A stretch of 64,000 nt of DNA from assembly GCA_045129695.1 (NCBI GenBank), contig JBGVJZ010000035.1, positions 19,367-83,366 on the forward strand, read 5' to 3'. Source of the DNA: Eshraghiella sp045129695. GTDB taxonomy: Bacteria; Bacillota; Clostridia; Lachnospirales; Lachnospiraceae. Position 1 is the first letter of the stretch; every line of letters starts with the position of its first letter. The notes beneath the pieces are model-generated. The model saw nothing but the letters and a program-made list of their open reading frames with translations. It did no database searches and was not told the DNA's origin. The position numbers and the translations under genes are program-made. Below are positions 1 through 9,323 of the stretch, in pieces.

Positions 1-363
1 ATTGACGCTTTCAATAAATTTACTTTTGAGAGCCAGTTCCAGGAAATTTCTTCAGGTGGTGCAATCTCATACGTTGAGATTCCAAATTTAAGACATAATC
101 TTCCTGCTCTTGAAGAGTTAGTAAAATATATTTACAATAATATTCAGTACGCTGAATTTAATACCAAATCCGACTACTGTCAGGTATGCGGTTATGACGG
201 TGAAATAATTATTAACGATAAACTTGAATGGGAATGTCCGCAGTGCCACAATAAGGATCACAATAAAATGAATGTTACCAGAAGAACCTGTGGCTATCTC
301 GGTGAGAACTTCTGGAATGTCGGTAAAACCAAGGAGATTAACTCAAGAGTTTTACATGTATAA
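1..363 (+). CDS. nrdD: Anaerobic ribonucleoside-triphosphate reductase, C-terminal part (5' end outside window)
   Basis: This is the last 120 residues of the class III (oxygen-sensitive) ribonucleotide reductase, which makes dNTPs from NTPs under anaerobic conditions. Frame 1 is open from the first base to the TAA at 361-363. The C-terminal zinc site is visible as two CxxC pairs (CQVC and CPQC), followed by the glycyl-radical motif RRTCGYLGENFW, whose Gly in TCGY carries the radical. The activase gene nrdG follows on the same strand after a terminator-like hairpin. The family assignment is secure; only the start is missing. Confidence 0.95.
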   Translation: MDAFNKFTFESQFQEISSGGAISYVEIPNLRHNLPALEELVKYIYNNIQYAEFNTKSDYCQVCGYDGEIIINDKLEWECPQCHNKDHNKMNVTRRTCGYLGENFWNVGKTKEINSRVLHV

Positions 364-384
364 TGTTTAAATCCGTATTAATCA

Positions 385-416
385 GTGGAAGGACTTTCAC
401 AGGTCCTTCCACTTTT
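385..416 (+). terminator. Hairpin with T-run between nrdD and nrdG
   Basis: A perfect 10-bp stem (385-394 with 403-412) and an 8-nt loop are followed by TTTT. It would end or attenuate nrdD transcription before nrdG, setting the ratio of reductase to activase. Confidence 0.75.
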
Positions 417-445
417 AACAGTAATAATCAAAGAGGATAATTATA

Positions 446-1003
446 ATGAATTATGCAGATATAAAACAATGTGATGCGGCTAATGGTCCGGGAATAAGAA
501 TTTCACTTTTTGTAAGCGGCTGCACACACAGATGCAAAGGATGTTTTAATGAGGTTGCATGGGATTTTAATTACGGAAAGCCTTTTACTGACAATGAAAT
601 CAACACAATAATTGAATACCTTAAACCTTCATATATTTCAGGGCTTACAATTCTCGGAGGTGAACCAATGGAACCTGTCAATCAGGCCGGTATCCTTCCG
701 CTTCTTCGAAAGGTACGAAAGGTTTACGGAAACACAAAAAGTATCTGGGTTTTCTCAGGCTATCTTTTTGACAAAGATATTATGGGACGTATGATGAATT
801 CAGTTCCCGAAACAAGAGAAATTCTTTCATATGTTGATGTTATGATGGACGGTCCATATATAGAAGAACTCAAGGATTTAGGTGCTTATTTCAGAGGCTC
901 CAGTAACCAGCGTGCAATACTTGTACAGGAAACTCTTCATAACAACGACGAACTTGTCTTCTGGGAGCCTGACAAGCCTAAATACGTATTTTCAAATACC
1001 TAA
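446..1003 (+). CDS. nrdG: Anaerobic ribonucleotide reductase activating enzyme (radical SAM)
   Basis: NrdG uses a [4Fe-4S] cluster and S-adenosylmethionine to abstract hydrogen from the C-terminal glycine of NrdD. The 185-residue protein has the cluster motif CTHRCKGC (Cx3CxxC) at about residues 26-33 and the later LTILGGEP segment typical of the SAM-binding region. Length is normal for the family. AGAGGA lies upstream of the ATG. It follows nrdD after a hairpin, and dut follows 15 nt downstream, so nrdG and dut probably share a transcript. Confidence 0.95.
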   Translation: MNYADIKQCDAANGPGIRISLFVSGCTHRCKGCFNEVAWDFNYGKPFTDNEINTIIEYLKPSYISGLTILGGEPMEPVNQAGILPLLRKVRKVYGNTKSIWVFSGYLFDKDIMGRMMNSVPETREILSYVDVMMDGPYIEELKDLGAYFRGSSNQRAILVQETLHNNDELVFWEPDKPKYVFSNT

Positions 1004-1018
1004 ACAAAGGAGAATGTT

Positions 1019-1456
1019 ATGAATATAAAAGTTAAGAAATTAAACTCTTCTGCCACGCTTCCAACCTATGGCTCAGAATATGCCGCAGGTGCTGATTTAT
1101 ATGCCTGTATGGAAGAAAAAGTTACAATTAATCCGGGTGAGACTGTCATGATTCATACAGGGCTTGCAATGGAAATTCCTGCCGGATATGCGGGTCTTAT
1201 CTATCCAAGAAGCGGTATGGCAAGTAAAAGAGGTCTTGCTCCTGCAAATAAGGTTGGTGTTGTTGACCCTGATTACCGTGGAGAATTCATGGTAGCGCTC
1301 CATAACCACTCTCTCACTCCCCAGACCGTTGAACCTGCTGAGAGAATTGCACAATTGGTAATTACTCCGTTTCTTACTGCTGAATTTGAGGAAGCTGACG
1401 AATTAAGCGATACAGTCAGAGGCGAAGGCGGCTTTGGAAGTACCGGTTTTAAATAA
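1019..1456 (+). CDS. dut: dUTP diphosphatase (trimeric dUTPase)
   Basis: It hydrolyses dUTP to dUMP, keeping uracil out of DNA and feeding dTMP synthesis. The 145-residue product has the trimeric dUTPase motifs in order: AGADLYA (motif 1), PRSGMASK (motif 2), GVVDPDYRGEF (motif 3, with the catalytic Asp region) and RGEGGFGSTGF (motif 5, the mobile Gly-rich tail). AAAGGAG stands 8 nt before the ATG. It ends the nucleotide-metabolism group and is followed by a strong terminator. Confidence 0.95.
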   Translation: MNIKVKKLNSSATLPTYGSEYAAGADLYACMEEKVTINPGETVMIHTGLAMEIPAGYAGLIYPRSGMASKRGLAPANKVGVVDPDYRGEFMVALHNHSLTPQTVEPAERIAQLVITPFLTAEFEEADELSDTVRGEGGFGSTGFK

Positions 1457-1468
1457 AAATAACTTTTA

Positions 1469-1501
1469 GGGGGATTGCCAATGAAGTGCAATCCCCCTTT
1501 T
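1469..1501 (+). terminator. Rho-independent terminator of dut
   Basis: A perfect 10-bp stem GGGGGATTGC / GCAATCCCCC (1469-1478, 1488-1497) is followed by TTTTT. It separates the + strand group from the convergent minus-strand operon. Confidence 0.9.
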
Positions 1502-1509
1502 AGAAATTT

Positions 1510-2706
1510 TCATTCCATTTTACTCATTTTACGAACATCTTCCTTCGTTACAGTCTCATTACTGTATCTGGCTCTTTCATACATATCCACAAAATCAGTG
1601 CTGACATTGTTACCATCAGCAATTGTTTTTTCACGTTGTTCATAAGGAGTTCTGTTAATAAAATCGTCCCTTCGTCCGGATTTTGTGCCTCTGATTCTTT
1701 TCTTATAAATACGTCTCAGAGCCTTTCTGTTGTTATAGCTCTTATCCAAATCCTTAGGTCTGATTTTTCTCTTCTTCTCAGAGACTTCTTTCTTAATTGA
1801 AACCTCCTCATCCATATAGCCGGTATGCTGAAGCCTAAGATAATACTTATATATTTTCTTAATAAGAAGATAAAGACCAAAACCAAGTACTGAAACCACA
1901 ACAATTATTGCAATAGCAGTAAAAATGTATCTCTCCAGACTTCTATCAGAATCATCCTGCCAGTACTCATTTTCTCCGCCTATTGACGGATCCGGAGGCT
2001 CTATTACCGCTTCATTCTTAGAAGAATTAAGCGTAATTCTTCTTAAAAAAGACATCATATTGCTGAATTTATTTCTGAGCCATCCACTAAATACTGCCGC
2101 CGAAGGTATTTTACCCAAAAGAGCAATCAGTCCGCAGCCGACTGCCATAAAAAGAGCAGTAAGCACTGTCACAAGATTTGCCATACATTTGGTTTTCTTA
2201 ATATCAACTATGGATGTATCACATAAATCATCAATATAGTTTTCATTTTTCTCAAAATTATTTTGCAGAAATTCCAAAAAATAAAACGTAAAAATTCCGG
2301 CAAACAAAAGAATCATATATTTGTAATTCATTACAGAGCCCACGCAGTATATTGCCACCAGAACGAATTTGCCAAATCCACTTGCCCTGCTCATGATTTT
2401 CATCTCGCCGCATTTGCCGATAATGGAAAATATAATCATAATTATTCCTACGATCATCGATGGAATGGATATGTTAGCCCATGCCCTGAAAATAACCGGA
2501 ATAATAAAGGCTGTGATATGTAACAAAACAGATATTACCTTTAACTTAGGTATTCGAAACACAAAACCCACCAGCACAACAGCTGCCGCCATTAACAGCA
2601 AGATCCACTCAGCATCATTAGATGTAAACATCCATGATACGAATAAAATACAATTAAACCAGAATAATGTTTGTGCAAGATAACGTATAACAGTCGATGT
2701 TTTCAT
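1510..2706 (-). CDS. Multi-pass membrane protein with DUF4129-like C-terminus
   Basis: A 398-residue protein with about six hydrophobic segments in the first 210 residues, a further membrane helix near residue 270 and a basic cytoplasmic tail. The tail (ALRRIYKKRI, then a Tyr/Glu-rich helix and ARYSNETVTKEDVRKM) resembles the DUF4129 domain that ends TgpA-type membrane transglutaminases. No transglutaminase core is visible between the helices. It is third in a MoxR-DUF58 operon and overlaps the DUF58 stop by 4 nt (ATGA), which implies translational coupling. Such operons are usually linked to envelope or chaperone functions; the exact job is unknown. Confidence 0.65.
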   Translation of the reverse strand: MKTSTVIRYLAQTLFWFNCILFVSWMFTSNDAEWILLLMAAAVVLVGFVFRIPKLKVISVLLHITAFIIPVIFRAWANISIPSMIVGIIMIIFSIIGKCGEMKIMSRASGFGKFVLVAIYCVGSVMNYKYMILLFAGIFTFYFLEFLQNNFEKNENYIDDLCDTSIVDIKKTKCMANLVTVLTALFMAVGCGLIALLGKIPSAAVFSGWLRNKFSNMMSFLRRITLNSSKNEAVIEPPDPSIGGENEYWQDDSDRSLERYIFTAIAIIVVVSVLGFGLYLLIKKIYKYYLRLQHTGYMDEEVSIKKEVSEKKRKIRPKDLDKSYNNRKALRRIYKKRIRGTKSGRRDDFINRTPYEQREKTIADGNNVSTDFVDMYERARYSNETVTKEDVRKMSKME

Positions 2707-3815
2707 ATACGGTTCACCTCCACATACGTAATCTGTATTTTACGTGAATGGATATTGCAATCTTTTGCTGACATTATAGGCATTATCCACTCTCCATTAC
2801 TATTTCCGAGGTATTTTTCAAAAGCCTGTACAAGCTTCAGTGCATTATCGGTGGAAATCAATACGGATAACTCATCCTTCCCGGCCTCATTATCCATAAA
2901 ATAATTCATCATCGGCTCCGTATCTTTATCCAGATCAATAATAGAAAGATTTCTAAGATTGGATATTACCGTATTAGTTCCGATTCCACTTTCCATTGCA
3001 ATATTATTACCTTCCAGACAGTCCCTTGCATTGGTGATTATCTGAACAGGTATCTTATTACGCACAAGCTCCTCCATTAAATTTCTTGTAATTCTGATAG
3101 CCTCCTCCATCTGGTCATATTTTTTCCAGACATTAGTAGTGGTTATATCAAGAAATATGGTTACATGCCTGCTTGTTGTATCATAATAACTATTTACCTT
3201 CAAATTACCCGTTTTTGCAGTAGCACTCCAGTTGATTTTCTTAATGGGATCAGATGTTGTATAATTACGAATTCCTTTGAACTCAAACGGATCCTCCAAA
3301 ATAAATCGATTTTTTAACGCTTCACCCATTATTCTGGAAAAAGGTGCAAGCAGTTCCTTATATCTGCTGTATGCCGGATAAACATATATTGTAGATTTGG
3401 AAGGAAATTGCTCAATATACAGATATTCCGATACCGGATCAATCGTATTCATGCTTACGGTTTCAATAGAATAAACACCCCTTTTGGTAAAATTCACTTT
3501 GAAACGACGTAGAATTTTCTTATGAGAGCCAAGCGTCATTAAATCGCTGCGATACTGTTTATCAGACACAACGATATTCCTGCTATCTTCATAAAATACA
3601 CTTTTGTCCAACTCGAATTTGACATTAACCGCAGGAAGAGGTAGAGCTTTATCGTTAATCAATTCCTCGCAGATGTGGCCATTCTCTCCTTCGTTAATAT
3701 AATCCGTTTCAAAATACACACTGGCAGAAAGCTTGTCCTTCCAATGCTTTTCATAATATTTAATTATAACTTTTCGTATTATAAAAAAGCTGACTAAAAA
3801 AAGCAGAATAATCAT
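2703..3815 (-). CDS. DUF58 domain protein (membrane-anchored, vWA-like fold)
   Basis: 370 residues with one N-terminal membrane helix (about residues 2-18), an immunoglobulin-like middle and the DUF58 signature (DPIKKINWSATAKTG, then a VTIFLDI strand) near residues 190-225. DUF58 proteins are partners of MoxR AAA ATPases, and the MoxR gene lies 3 nt upstream. The role in this organism is not known; envelope quality control or assembly of a surface complex is a family-based guess. Confidence 0.85.
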   Translation of the reverse strand: MIILLFLVSFFIIRKVIIKYYEKHWKDKLSASVYFETDYINEGENGHICEELINDKALPLPAVNVKFELDKSVFYEDSRNIVVSDKQYRSDLMTLGSHKKILRRFKVNFTKRGVYSIETVSMNTIDPVSEYLYIEQFPSKSTIYVYPAYSRYKELLAPFSRIMGEALKNRFILEDPFEFKGIRNYTTSDPIKKINWSATAKTGNLKVNSYYDTTSRHVTIFLDITTTNVWKKYDQMEEAIRITRNLMEELVRNKIPVQIITNARDCLEGNNIAMESGIGTNTVISNLRNLSIIDLDKDTEPMMNYFMDNEAGKDELSVLISTDNALKLVQAFEKYLGNSNGEWIMPIMSAKDCNIHSRKIQITYVEVNRI

Positions 3816-3818
3816 TAA

Positions 3819-4754
3819 TTATTTACTCCAATCCTCCGTTGGTACATGTGCATTTCTGACAATTCCTGCAATTCTGTCCTCATACACCTTCATGCCGGCA
3901 AACCCCTCCATTAATACAAGACGGTGTGCAAGTACCGGAACAGCAAGCCGTTTGATATCCTCAGGTGTAACATAATTTCGTCCCTTTATGTATGCATAAC
4001 TCTGTGACACACGCATCAGTGCAATACTGCCTCTCGGACTAACTCCTGCAACAATATTATCCTGATTTCTCGTAGTTTCACAAATCGCACAGATATATTT
4101 AATAAGTTCCTCGTGAACATATACCTGCATTGCCTCCTCATGCATATTTATGATATCCTCTCCGGTACACACAGAGGTAATTGTATCAATTGTATTTCCT
4201 GCTAATTTTTGCTTTAGAAGCTTAACCTCTTCCAAATCCCCTATCATTCCCATTGAAATTCTCATAAGGAATCTGTCAAGCTGTGCCTCAGGAAGCGGAA
4301 ATGTTCCGGCTGTTTCTATAGGATTCTGTGTTGCAATTACAAAAAAAGGTGCGTCAAGCTTCCTTGTCTCTCTGTCAACAGTAACCTGCTTCTCTTCCAT
4401 ACATTCCAACAGACTGGACTGTGTTCTCGGTGTTGCCCTGTTAATCTCATCTGCAAGAAGAATGTTGCAAAAAACAGGACCTTTATGAAATTCGAATTCA
4501 CCGTTTTTCTGACTGTATACATTGAGTCCGGTTATGTCGGATGGTAACAAATCCGGTGTAAACTGTATACGCCCAAAACTCGCATCCACCGATTTAGCAA
4601 GAGTCTTCGCAAGCATTGTCTTACCTGTACCCGGCATATCCTCCATAAGAACATGTCCACCGGTAATCAACGCTGTGACAACCAGTTCAACCACATCGTA
4701 CTTTCCAACTATTATTTTGTTGATATTATCAATTAAAATCTGTGCTTTGTTCAT
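3819..4754 (-). CDS. MoxR-family AAA+ ATPase
   Basis: 311 residues with Walker A (GTGKTML, near residue 43), Walker B (LLADEINRA), the sensor region (FFVIATQNPIE) and the C-terminal lid with YVTPEDIK. MoxR ATPases act as chaperones for vWA/DUF58-type partners. It heads the three-gene operon with a good ribosome site (AAGGGAGG). The 165-bp inverted-repeat element lies directly upstream, so its promoter may sit in or next to that element. Confidence 0.92.
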   Translation of the reverse strand: MNKAQILIDNINKIIVGKYDVVELVVTALITGGHVLMEDMPGTGKTMLAKTLAKSVDASFGRIQFTPDLLPSDITGLNVYSQKNGEFEFHKGPVFCNILLADEINRATPRTQSSLLECMEEKQVTVDRETRKLDAPFFVIATQNPIETAGTFPLPEAQLDRFLMRISMGMIGDLEEVKLLKQKLAGNTIDTITSVCTGEDIINMHEEAMQVYVHEELIKYICAICETTRNQDNIVAGVSPRGSIALMRVSQSYAYIKGRNYVTPEDIKRLAVPVLAHRLVLMEGFAGMKVYEDRIAGIVRNAHVPTEDWSK

Positions 4755-4780
4755 GAATAGCCTCCCTTTTACAAAATTGC

Positions 4781-4945
4781 GGTTTAGTGAATTAGAAGTG
4801 TTGTAAGGATGTTTTGCATGCCTCAGTACTTAGGCTACGTACTTTGTAGCCTTATATACTGCCAGGCAGGCAACTTAAGCGAGAGTGCTCACTTGAGGGG
4901 AATATTTTACGGAGCTATCGCCCTTAACATTTAATTCACTAAACC
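4781..4945. repeat. 165-bp structured element with 14-bp inverted ends
   Basis: The ends GGTTTAGTGAATTA (4781-4794) and its exact complement (4932-4945) bracket the region between moxR and the topoisomerase A gene. Inside are two more hairpins: AGGCTAC/GTAGCCT (4832-4838, 4846-4852) and a 10-bp stem with one mismatch around CTTAAGCGAG...CTCACTTGAG (about 4874-4897). It fits a miniature repeat element or a folded RNA. No second full copy was seen in this window. Confidence 0.55.
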
Positions 4946-4951
4946 ATATTT

Positions 4952-7243
4952 TTAAATCCTCACCTTCGCCCCCTTTGCATCTCTTTTTGACATCTTAAGC
5001 TTCTTCAGTGAAACCTCTTTACCTTTATAATCAATGGTAATATCTGCATTATCAGGAATAAGATATACATCCTCAAGTCTGTCATCTTTGGTAAGCTTAA
5101 TTCCTCGTACACCGACAGCCCCCTTCTTCTTCTCAGGAATTTCCGTAAGTGGGAATTTAAGGAAGAAGCCACCCTTGGACTGAAGCACTACAGTCTGACT
5201 GCTGATAATGGTAGTGGCATTGGCATCTTCGGAATTAATTTCAACCCTTGCATCAGTTGCATAAATCATGATAACCTTATCGCCTTCATTAAGCTTGGTT
5301 GATGCAACTGTTTTCTTGGATACATTAAATTCACTGCTGTCAACAAGCTTCATCATACCGCATTCTGTAACAAATAAAAGCTTACGGTTTGCCAACTGGC
5401 TTGAAGGGCAGAGATAGATAATCTCTTCTCCGGCACTTGAATAATTACCAAGATTATCAATCGGAGTTCCCTTGTCACGGAATTTGGTAAATGGAATATC
5501 ATTAACCTTAATCTGATGAAGATTTCCGTTGTCTGTAAAAATACAGATTTTCTCGGTATTCATACAGCTAAATACATATTTATTTTCTGAGTATACTGCA
5601 TCGCGGTTACGTTCAAAGGTTGCTGTGTCAATCGTCTTGGAGTATCCGAATCGGTCCATAATAAACACAACTTCCTGCTCAACAAATTTTGGCTCTTCAT
5701 AAACCGCTGCTTCTGCATCCTCGATAACAGTAAGTCTTGGTACTCCGTATTCCTTCTTGATTTTCTCAAGGTCTTTTTTGATTGTACGCTTCATAGCTCT
5801 CTTGCTGCCAAGAATATCTTCGTACTCCGCAATTCTTGCAAGTGTCTCTTCATAATCTTTTTCCAAAGCTGCAATTTCAAGTCCGATGAGCTTATATAAT
5901 CTCATCTCAAGGATTGCACTTGCCTGACGCTCCGTAAAATGAAGTTTAGAAGCATCCTTACGGGACTGCACGGATTTAAATTTAATACCTTCAACCTCAC
6001 CTGAGATAAGACACGCTTTCGCCTGTTTAAGGCTCGTACTTCCTCTTAAAATCTCAATAATCAGGTCGATAATATTACACGCTTTAATAAGGCCTTCCTG
6101 AACCTCTTTATTGTCATATTCCTTCTTAAGTAATGTCTGATATTTTCTGGTGTTAATCTCATACTGGAATTCAACATTATAACGAATAATATCCTTAAGT
6201 CCCAGAACCTCCGGCCGTCCCTCCGCAATAGTGAGCATATTTACGCCGAAGGTGTCCTCAAGCTTGGTCTTTTTATATAAAAGATTCTCTAATTTCTTAA
6301 CATCCGCATTCTTTTTCAGCTCAAGTACAATACGGATACCCTCTTTAGAGGAAGCATTGGAAATATCCGTAATATCCTGTGTTTTTTTGGTTTCAATAAG
6401 ATCCACCACATCAGATATGAATTTACTGATTCCCGCGCCAATCATTGTATACGGAATCTCTGTAATAACAAGCTTATCCTTATCCGAACGATTCCTGCCC
6501 GGTTCAAAAACAACCTTGCCGCGAAGCTTTACCTTGCCTGCACCGGTTTCATAAATATCCTTTAAATCACTTTTATTTATTACAATTCCGCCCGTAGGAA
6601 AATCGGGTCCGGGCATATATTCCATCAATTCCTCAGTGGAAATATTTTCATTGTCCATATATGCCTCTACAGCATTAATAACCTCTACAAGATTATGTGT
6701 AGGAATACTTGTGGTCATACCAACAGCAATACCCTCTGCACCATTAATGAGTATATTGGGAACACGCACCGGAAGCACTTCCGGCTCTTTTTCCGTCTCA
6801 TCAAAATTAGGTACAAAATCCACAACATTCTTATCCAAATCCTTAAGATAAACTTCCTGTGTGAATTTCTTAAGTCTTGCCTCAGTATATCGCATAGCAG
6901 CAGCTCCATCACCTTCAATTGAGCCAAAATTACCATGTCCGTCAACAAGAGCCATGCCCTTCTTGAAATCCTGCTCCAATACAACTAATGTCTCATAGAT
7001 TGAACTGTCACCATGAGGATGATATTTACCCATTGTATCTCCGACAATACGGGCAGATTTTCTGTGTGGTTTGTCATGATTAAGACCCAGCTGATCCATT
7101 GCATAAAGTACTCGCCGTTGAACAGGCTTTAGTCCGTCTCTTACATCCGGAACAGCACGTGAGGTAATAACACTCATGGAATAATCAATATATGATTTCT
7201 GCATTACATCAGAATATTCTGTTTTTAAAATTGTCTCTGCCAT
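4952..7243 (-). CDS. Type IIA DNA topoisomerase subunit A (ParC/GyrA family)
   Basis: 763 residues. This subunit cuts and rejoins DNA; the active-site Tyr119 is in AAMRYTEARL. The quinolone-pocket helix reads HPHGDSSIYE, with Ser80 and Glu84, the residues and numbers of E. coli ParC, so it looks drug-sensitive at those sites. No clear GyrA box (QRRGGKG) is visible in the C-terminal beta-propeller, which argues for a topoisomerase IV-like role. The partner subunit 11 nt upstream is more GyrB-like, so the naming stays open. The genes are not next to dnaA or recF, which suggests this is a second topoisomerase pair. Confidence 0.85.
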   Translation of the reverse strand: MAETILKTEYSDVMQKSYIDYSMSVITSRAVPDVRDGLKPVQRRVLYAMDQLGLNHDKPHRKSARIVGDTMGKYHPHGDSSIYETLVVLEQDFKKGMALVDGHGNFGSIEGDGAAAMRYTEARLKKFTQEVYLKDLDKNVVDFVPNFDETEKEPEVLPVRVPNILINGAEGIAVGMTTSIPTHNLVEVINAVEAYMDNENISTEELMEYMPGPDFPTGGIVINKSDLKDIYETGAGKVKLRGKVVFEPGRNRSDKDKLVITEIPYTMIGAGISKFISDVVDLIETKKTQDITDISNASSKEGIRIVLELKKNADVKKLENLLYKKTKLEDTFGVNMLTIAEGRPEVLGLKDIIRYNVEFQYEINTRKYQTLLKKEYDNKEVQEGLIKACNIIDLIIEILRGSTSLKQAKACLISGEVEGIKFKSVQSRKDASKLHFTERQASAILEMRLYKLIGLEIAALEKDYEETLARIAEYEDILGSKRAMKRTIKKDLEKIKKEYGVPRLTVIEDAEAAVYEEPKFVEQEVVFIMDRFGYSKTIDTATFERNRDAVYSENKYVFSCMNTEKICIFTDNGNLHQIKVNDIPFTKFRDKGTPIDNLGNYSSAGEEIIYLCPSSQLANRKLLFVTECGMMKLVDSSEFNVSKKTVASTKLNEGDKVIMIYATDARVEINSEDANATTIISSQTVVLQSKGGFFLKFPLTEIPEKKKGAVGVRGIKLTKDDRLEDVYLIPDNADITIDYKGKEVSLKKLKMSKRDAKGAKVRI

Positions 7244-7254
7244 TACTTCACCTC

Positions 7255-9180
7255 CTAAACATCCAGTTCTGCATCATGTGCATGTGCATGTATAAAATCA
7301 CGTCTCGGCGGGACATCAGTACCCATTAACATCGAAGTAATATCTGACGCCATCTTGGCATCCTCAATTTCCACCTGTTTTAATATTCTTGTCTCAGGAT
7401 TCAGTGTTGTCTCCCATAGCTGGTCTGCATCCATCTCACCAAGACCTTTGTAACGCTGCAAGGTAAAGCTTGTACCCTCATGTTCCTTACGATATTTCTC
7501 AAGAGCTTTATCATCATACAGATATTCACCCTCTCCCTTTTTGGGAACAACCTTATACAAAGGAGGCGTAGCCAGATATACATGTCCCTCCTGAATAAGT
7601 TCCGGCATAAAGCGGTAAAAGAAAGTTAGCAGCAATGTATCAATATGTGCTCCGTCCACGTCTGCATCGGTCATAAAAATAATCTTATTATATCTTAATT
7701 TGGTTATATCAAAATCATTACCATATCCCTCGGAAAAACCACAACCAAAAGCATTAATCATAGTCTTAATCTCGGCATTACCAAGAACCCTGTCCATAGT
7801 CGCTTTCTCTACATTGAGAATCTTACCTCTGATTGGAAGAATCGCCTGGGTCTTACGATTTCTCGCTGTCTTAGCCGAACCTCCCGCAGAATCTCCCTCT
7901 ACAATAAAAATCTCACATTCCTCAGGATTACGGCTCTCACAGTTGGCAAGCTTGCCGTTGGTATCACATGAGAACTTCTGCTTCACAAGAAGGTTGGTCT
8001 TAGCCTTCTCCTCCTGTTTACGAATCTTTGCAGCCTTCTCCGCACATGCAATTACATTCTTAAGATTCTCAAGATTCTTGTCAAAATAGCGTACCAGCTC
8101 ATCACCGGTTATGTCACCCACCATTTTACCCGCATCCTGATTATCAAGCTTGGTCTTGGTCTGACCTTCAAAACGAGGCTCCGGATGCTTAACAGCTATA
8201 ACTGCTGTCATACCGTTACGCACATCATTACCTGTAAAATTGGCATCCTTATCTTTAAGAATTCCAAGTTCCCTTGCATACTGATTAATTACAGTTGTAA
8301 ACTTTGCCTTAAAGCCTGTTATATGTGTTCCACCCTCCTGGGTGTAAATATTATTACAGAAGCCAAAAATCTCCTCCTGAAACTCATCCACATACTGGAA
8401 AGCACATTCTACTTCAATACCTTCTCTTGTATCTTTGTAATATGCTACGTCCATTACAGTTGGCTTATCCTTATTAAGAGCTGTTACATATGCCTTAATT
8501 CCGTCAGGCTCATGGAAAGTGACATTTGTCTCCATTCCTTTTCTGGCATCCGTAAAATTAATTGTAAGTCCCGGATTAAGGTATGCAGTCTCGTGAAGTC
8601 TGTTCTGAATCTTCTCCGAGGTAAATTCTGTTTTGTCAAAAATAGTGGCATCAGGAAGAAATGTTACACTTGTACCTGTATCATTCTTACGGCAGGTTCC
8701 ACACTCTCTTAACGGATAACACACCTTTCCCCTCTCATACCTCTGCTCATATACAATCCCGTCCTTCTTAATACGAACCTCAAGCCAATCCGAAAGAGCA
8801 TTAACAACTGACGCACCTACTCCATGAAGTCCGCCTGAAATCTTATATCCGCCGTCTCCAAACTTACCGCCTGCATGAAGTATTGTAAAAACGACTTCAA
8901 CAGCCGGTATTCCTGCCTTTGGATGCATTCCTATTGGAATACCTCGTCCGTTATCGGTAATTGTTGCTGAACCGTCATTATTAAGCGTCACTGAAATAAT
9001 GTCACAAAACCCTGCCAGATGTTCATCCACAGAATTATCCGCGATTTCATAAATAAGATGATTCAATCCCTTGGTAGATACACTTCCAATATACATTCCC
9101 GGTCTTTTTCTGACCGCTTCAAGTCCTTCCAGAATAGAAATACTGGAAGCATCATACTGTTTCTCTACTTTTCCTGCCAT
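7255..9180 (-). CDS. Type IIA DNA topoisomerase subunit B (GyrB/ParE family)
   Basis: 641 residues. It is the ATPase subunit partnering the A subunit immediately downstream. It shows the GHKL ATPase motifs (DNGRGIP, GGLHGVGASVVNALS), the TOPRIM motifs (EGDSAGGSA, then TDADVDGAH with the metal-binding Asp residues) and the C-terminal QRYKGLGEM box. PIRGKILNVEKA in the TOPRIM region resembles GyrB more than ParE. The ribosome site AAAGGA precedes the ATG. A large inverted repeat covers the upstream region. Confidence 0.88.
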   Translation of the reverse strand: MAGKVEKQYDASSISILEGLEAVRKRPGMYIGSVSTKGLNHLIYEIADNSVDEHLAGFCDIISVTLNNDGSATITDNGRGIPIGMHPKAGIPAVEVVFTILHAGGKFGDGGYKISGGLHGVGASVVNALSDWLEVRIKKDGIVYEQRYERGKVCYPLRECGTCRKNDTGTSVTFLPDATIFDKTEFTSEKIQNRLHETAYLNPGLTINFTDARKGMETNVTFHEPDGIKAYVTALNKDKPTVMDVAYYKDTREGIEVECAFQYVDEFQEEIFGFCNNIYTQEGGTHITGFKAKFTTVINQYARELGILKDKDANFTGNDVRNGMTAVIAVKHPEPRFEGQTKTKLDNQDAGKMVGDITGDELVRYFDKNLENLKNVIACAEKAAKIRKQEEKAKTNLLVKQKFSCDTNGKLANCESRNPEECEIFIVEGDSAGGSAKTARNRKTQAILPIRGKILNVEKATMDRVLGNAEIKTMINAFGCGFSEGYGNDFDITKLRYNKIIFMTDADVDGAHIDTLLLTFFYRFMPELIQEGHVYLATPPLYKVVPKKGEGEYLYDDKALEKYRKEHEGTSFTLQRYKGLGEMDADQLWETTLNPETRILKQVEIEDAKMASDITSMLMGTDVPPRRDFIHAHAHDAELDV

Positions 9181-9222
9181 TACTTTTTCCTTTCATTATG
9201 TATGCTATTCCCCAGAATGCAG

Positions 9223-9273
9223 AATAGACCTATCATTACACATAATAGCACTATATGTAGTGATAAGTCTATT
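9223..9273. promoter_or_regulatory. 18-bp imperfect inverted repeat upstream of the topoisomerase operon
   Basis: The arms AATAGACCTATCATTACA (9223-9240) and TGTAGTGATAAGTCTATT (9256-9273) pair along their full length with two wobbles and a 15-nt loop. On the minus strand a TATTAT box falls in the loop, so the arms would flank the topoisomerase promoter. On the + strand a T6 run follows, giving a terminator shape. The placement fits an operator better than a terminator, because no + strand gene ends here. Confidence 0.5.
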
Positions 9274-9323
9274 GTTTTTTACAAAATATGGGGCGTATAT
9301 CCGGATAAAGAAATATTTATTAA

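Noticed and set aside
8185..8712. 175-codon + strand frame
   Set aside because: It mirrors the topoisomerase B gene and is Cys-rich in a non-biological way.
4952..9180. Naming the topoisomerase pair gyrA/gyrB
   Set aside because: The A subunit has ParC-like Ser80/Glu84 and no visible GyrA box, while the B subunit is GyrB-like, so a firm name is not justified.
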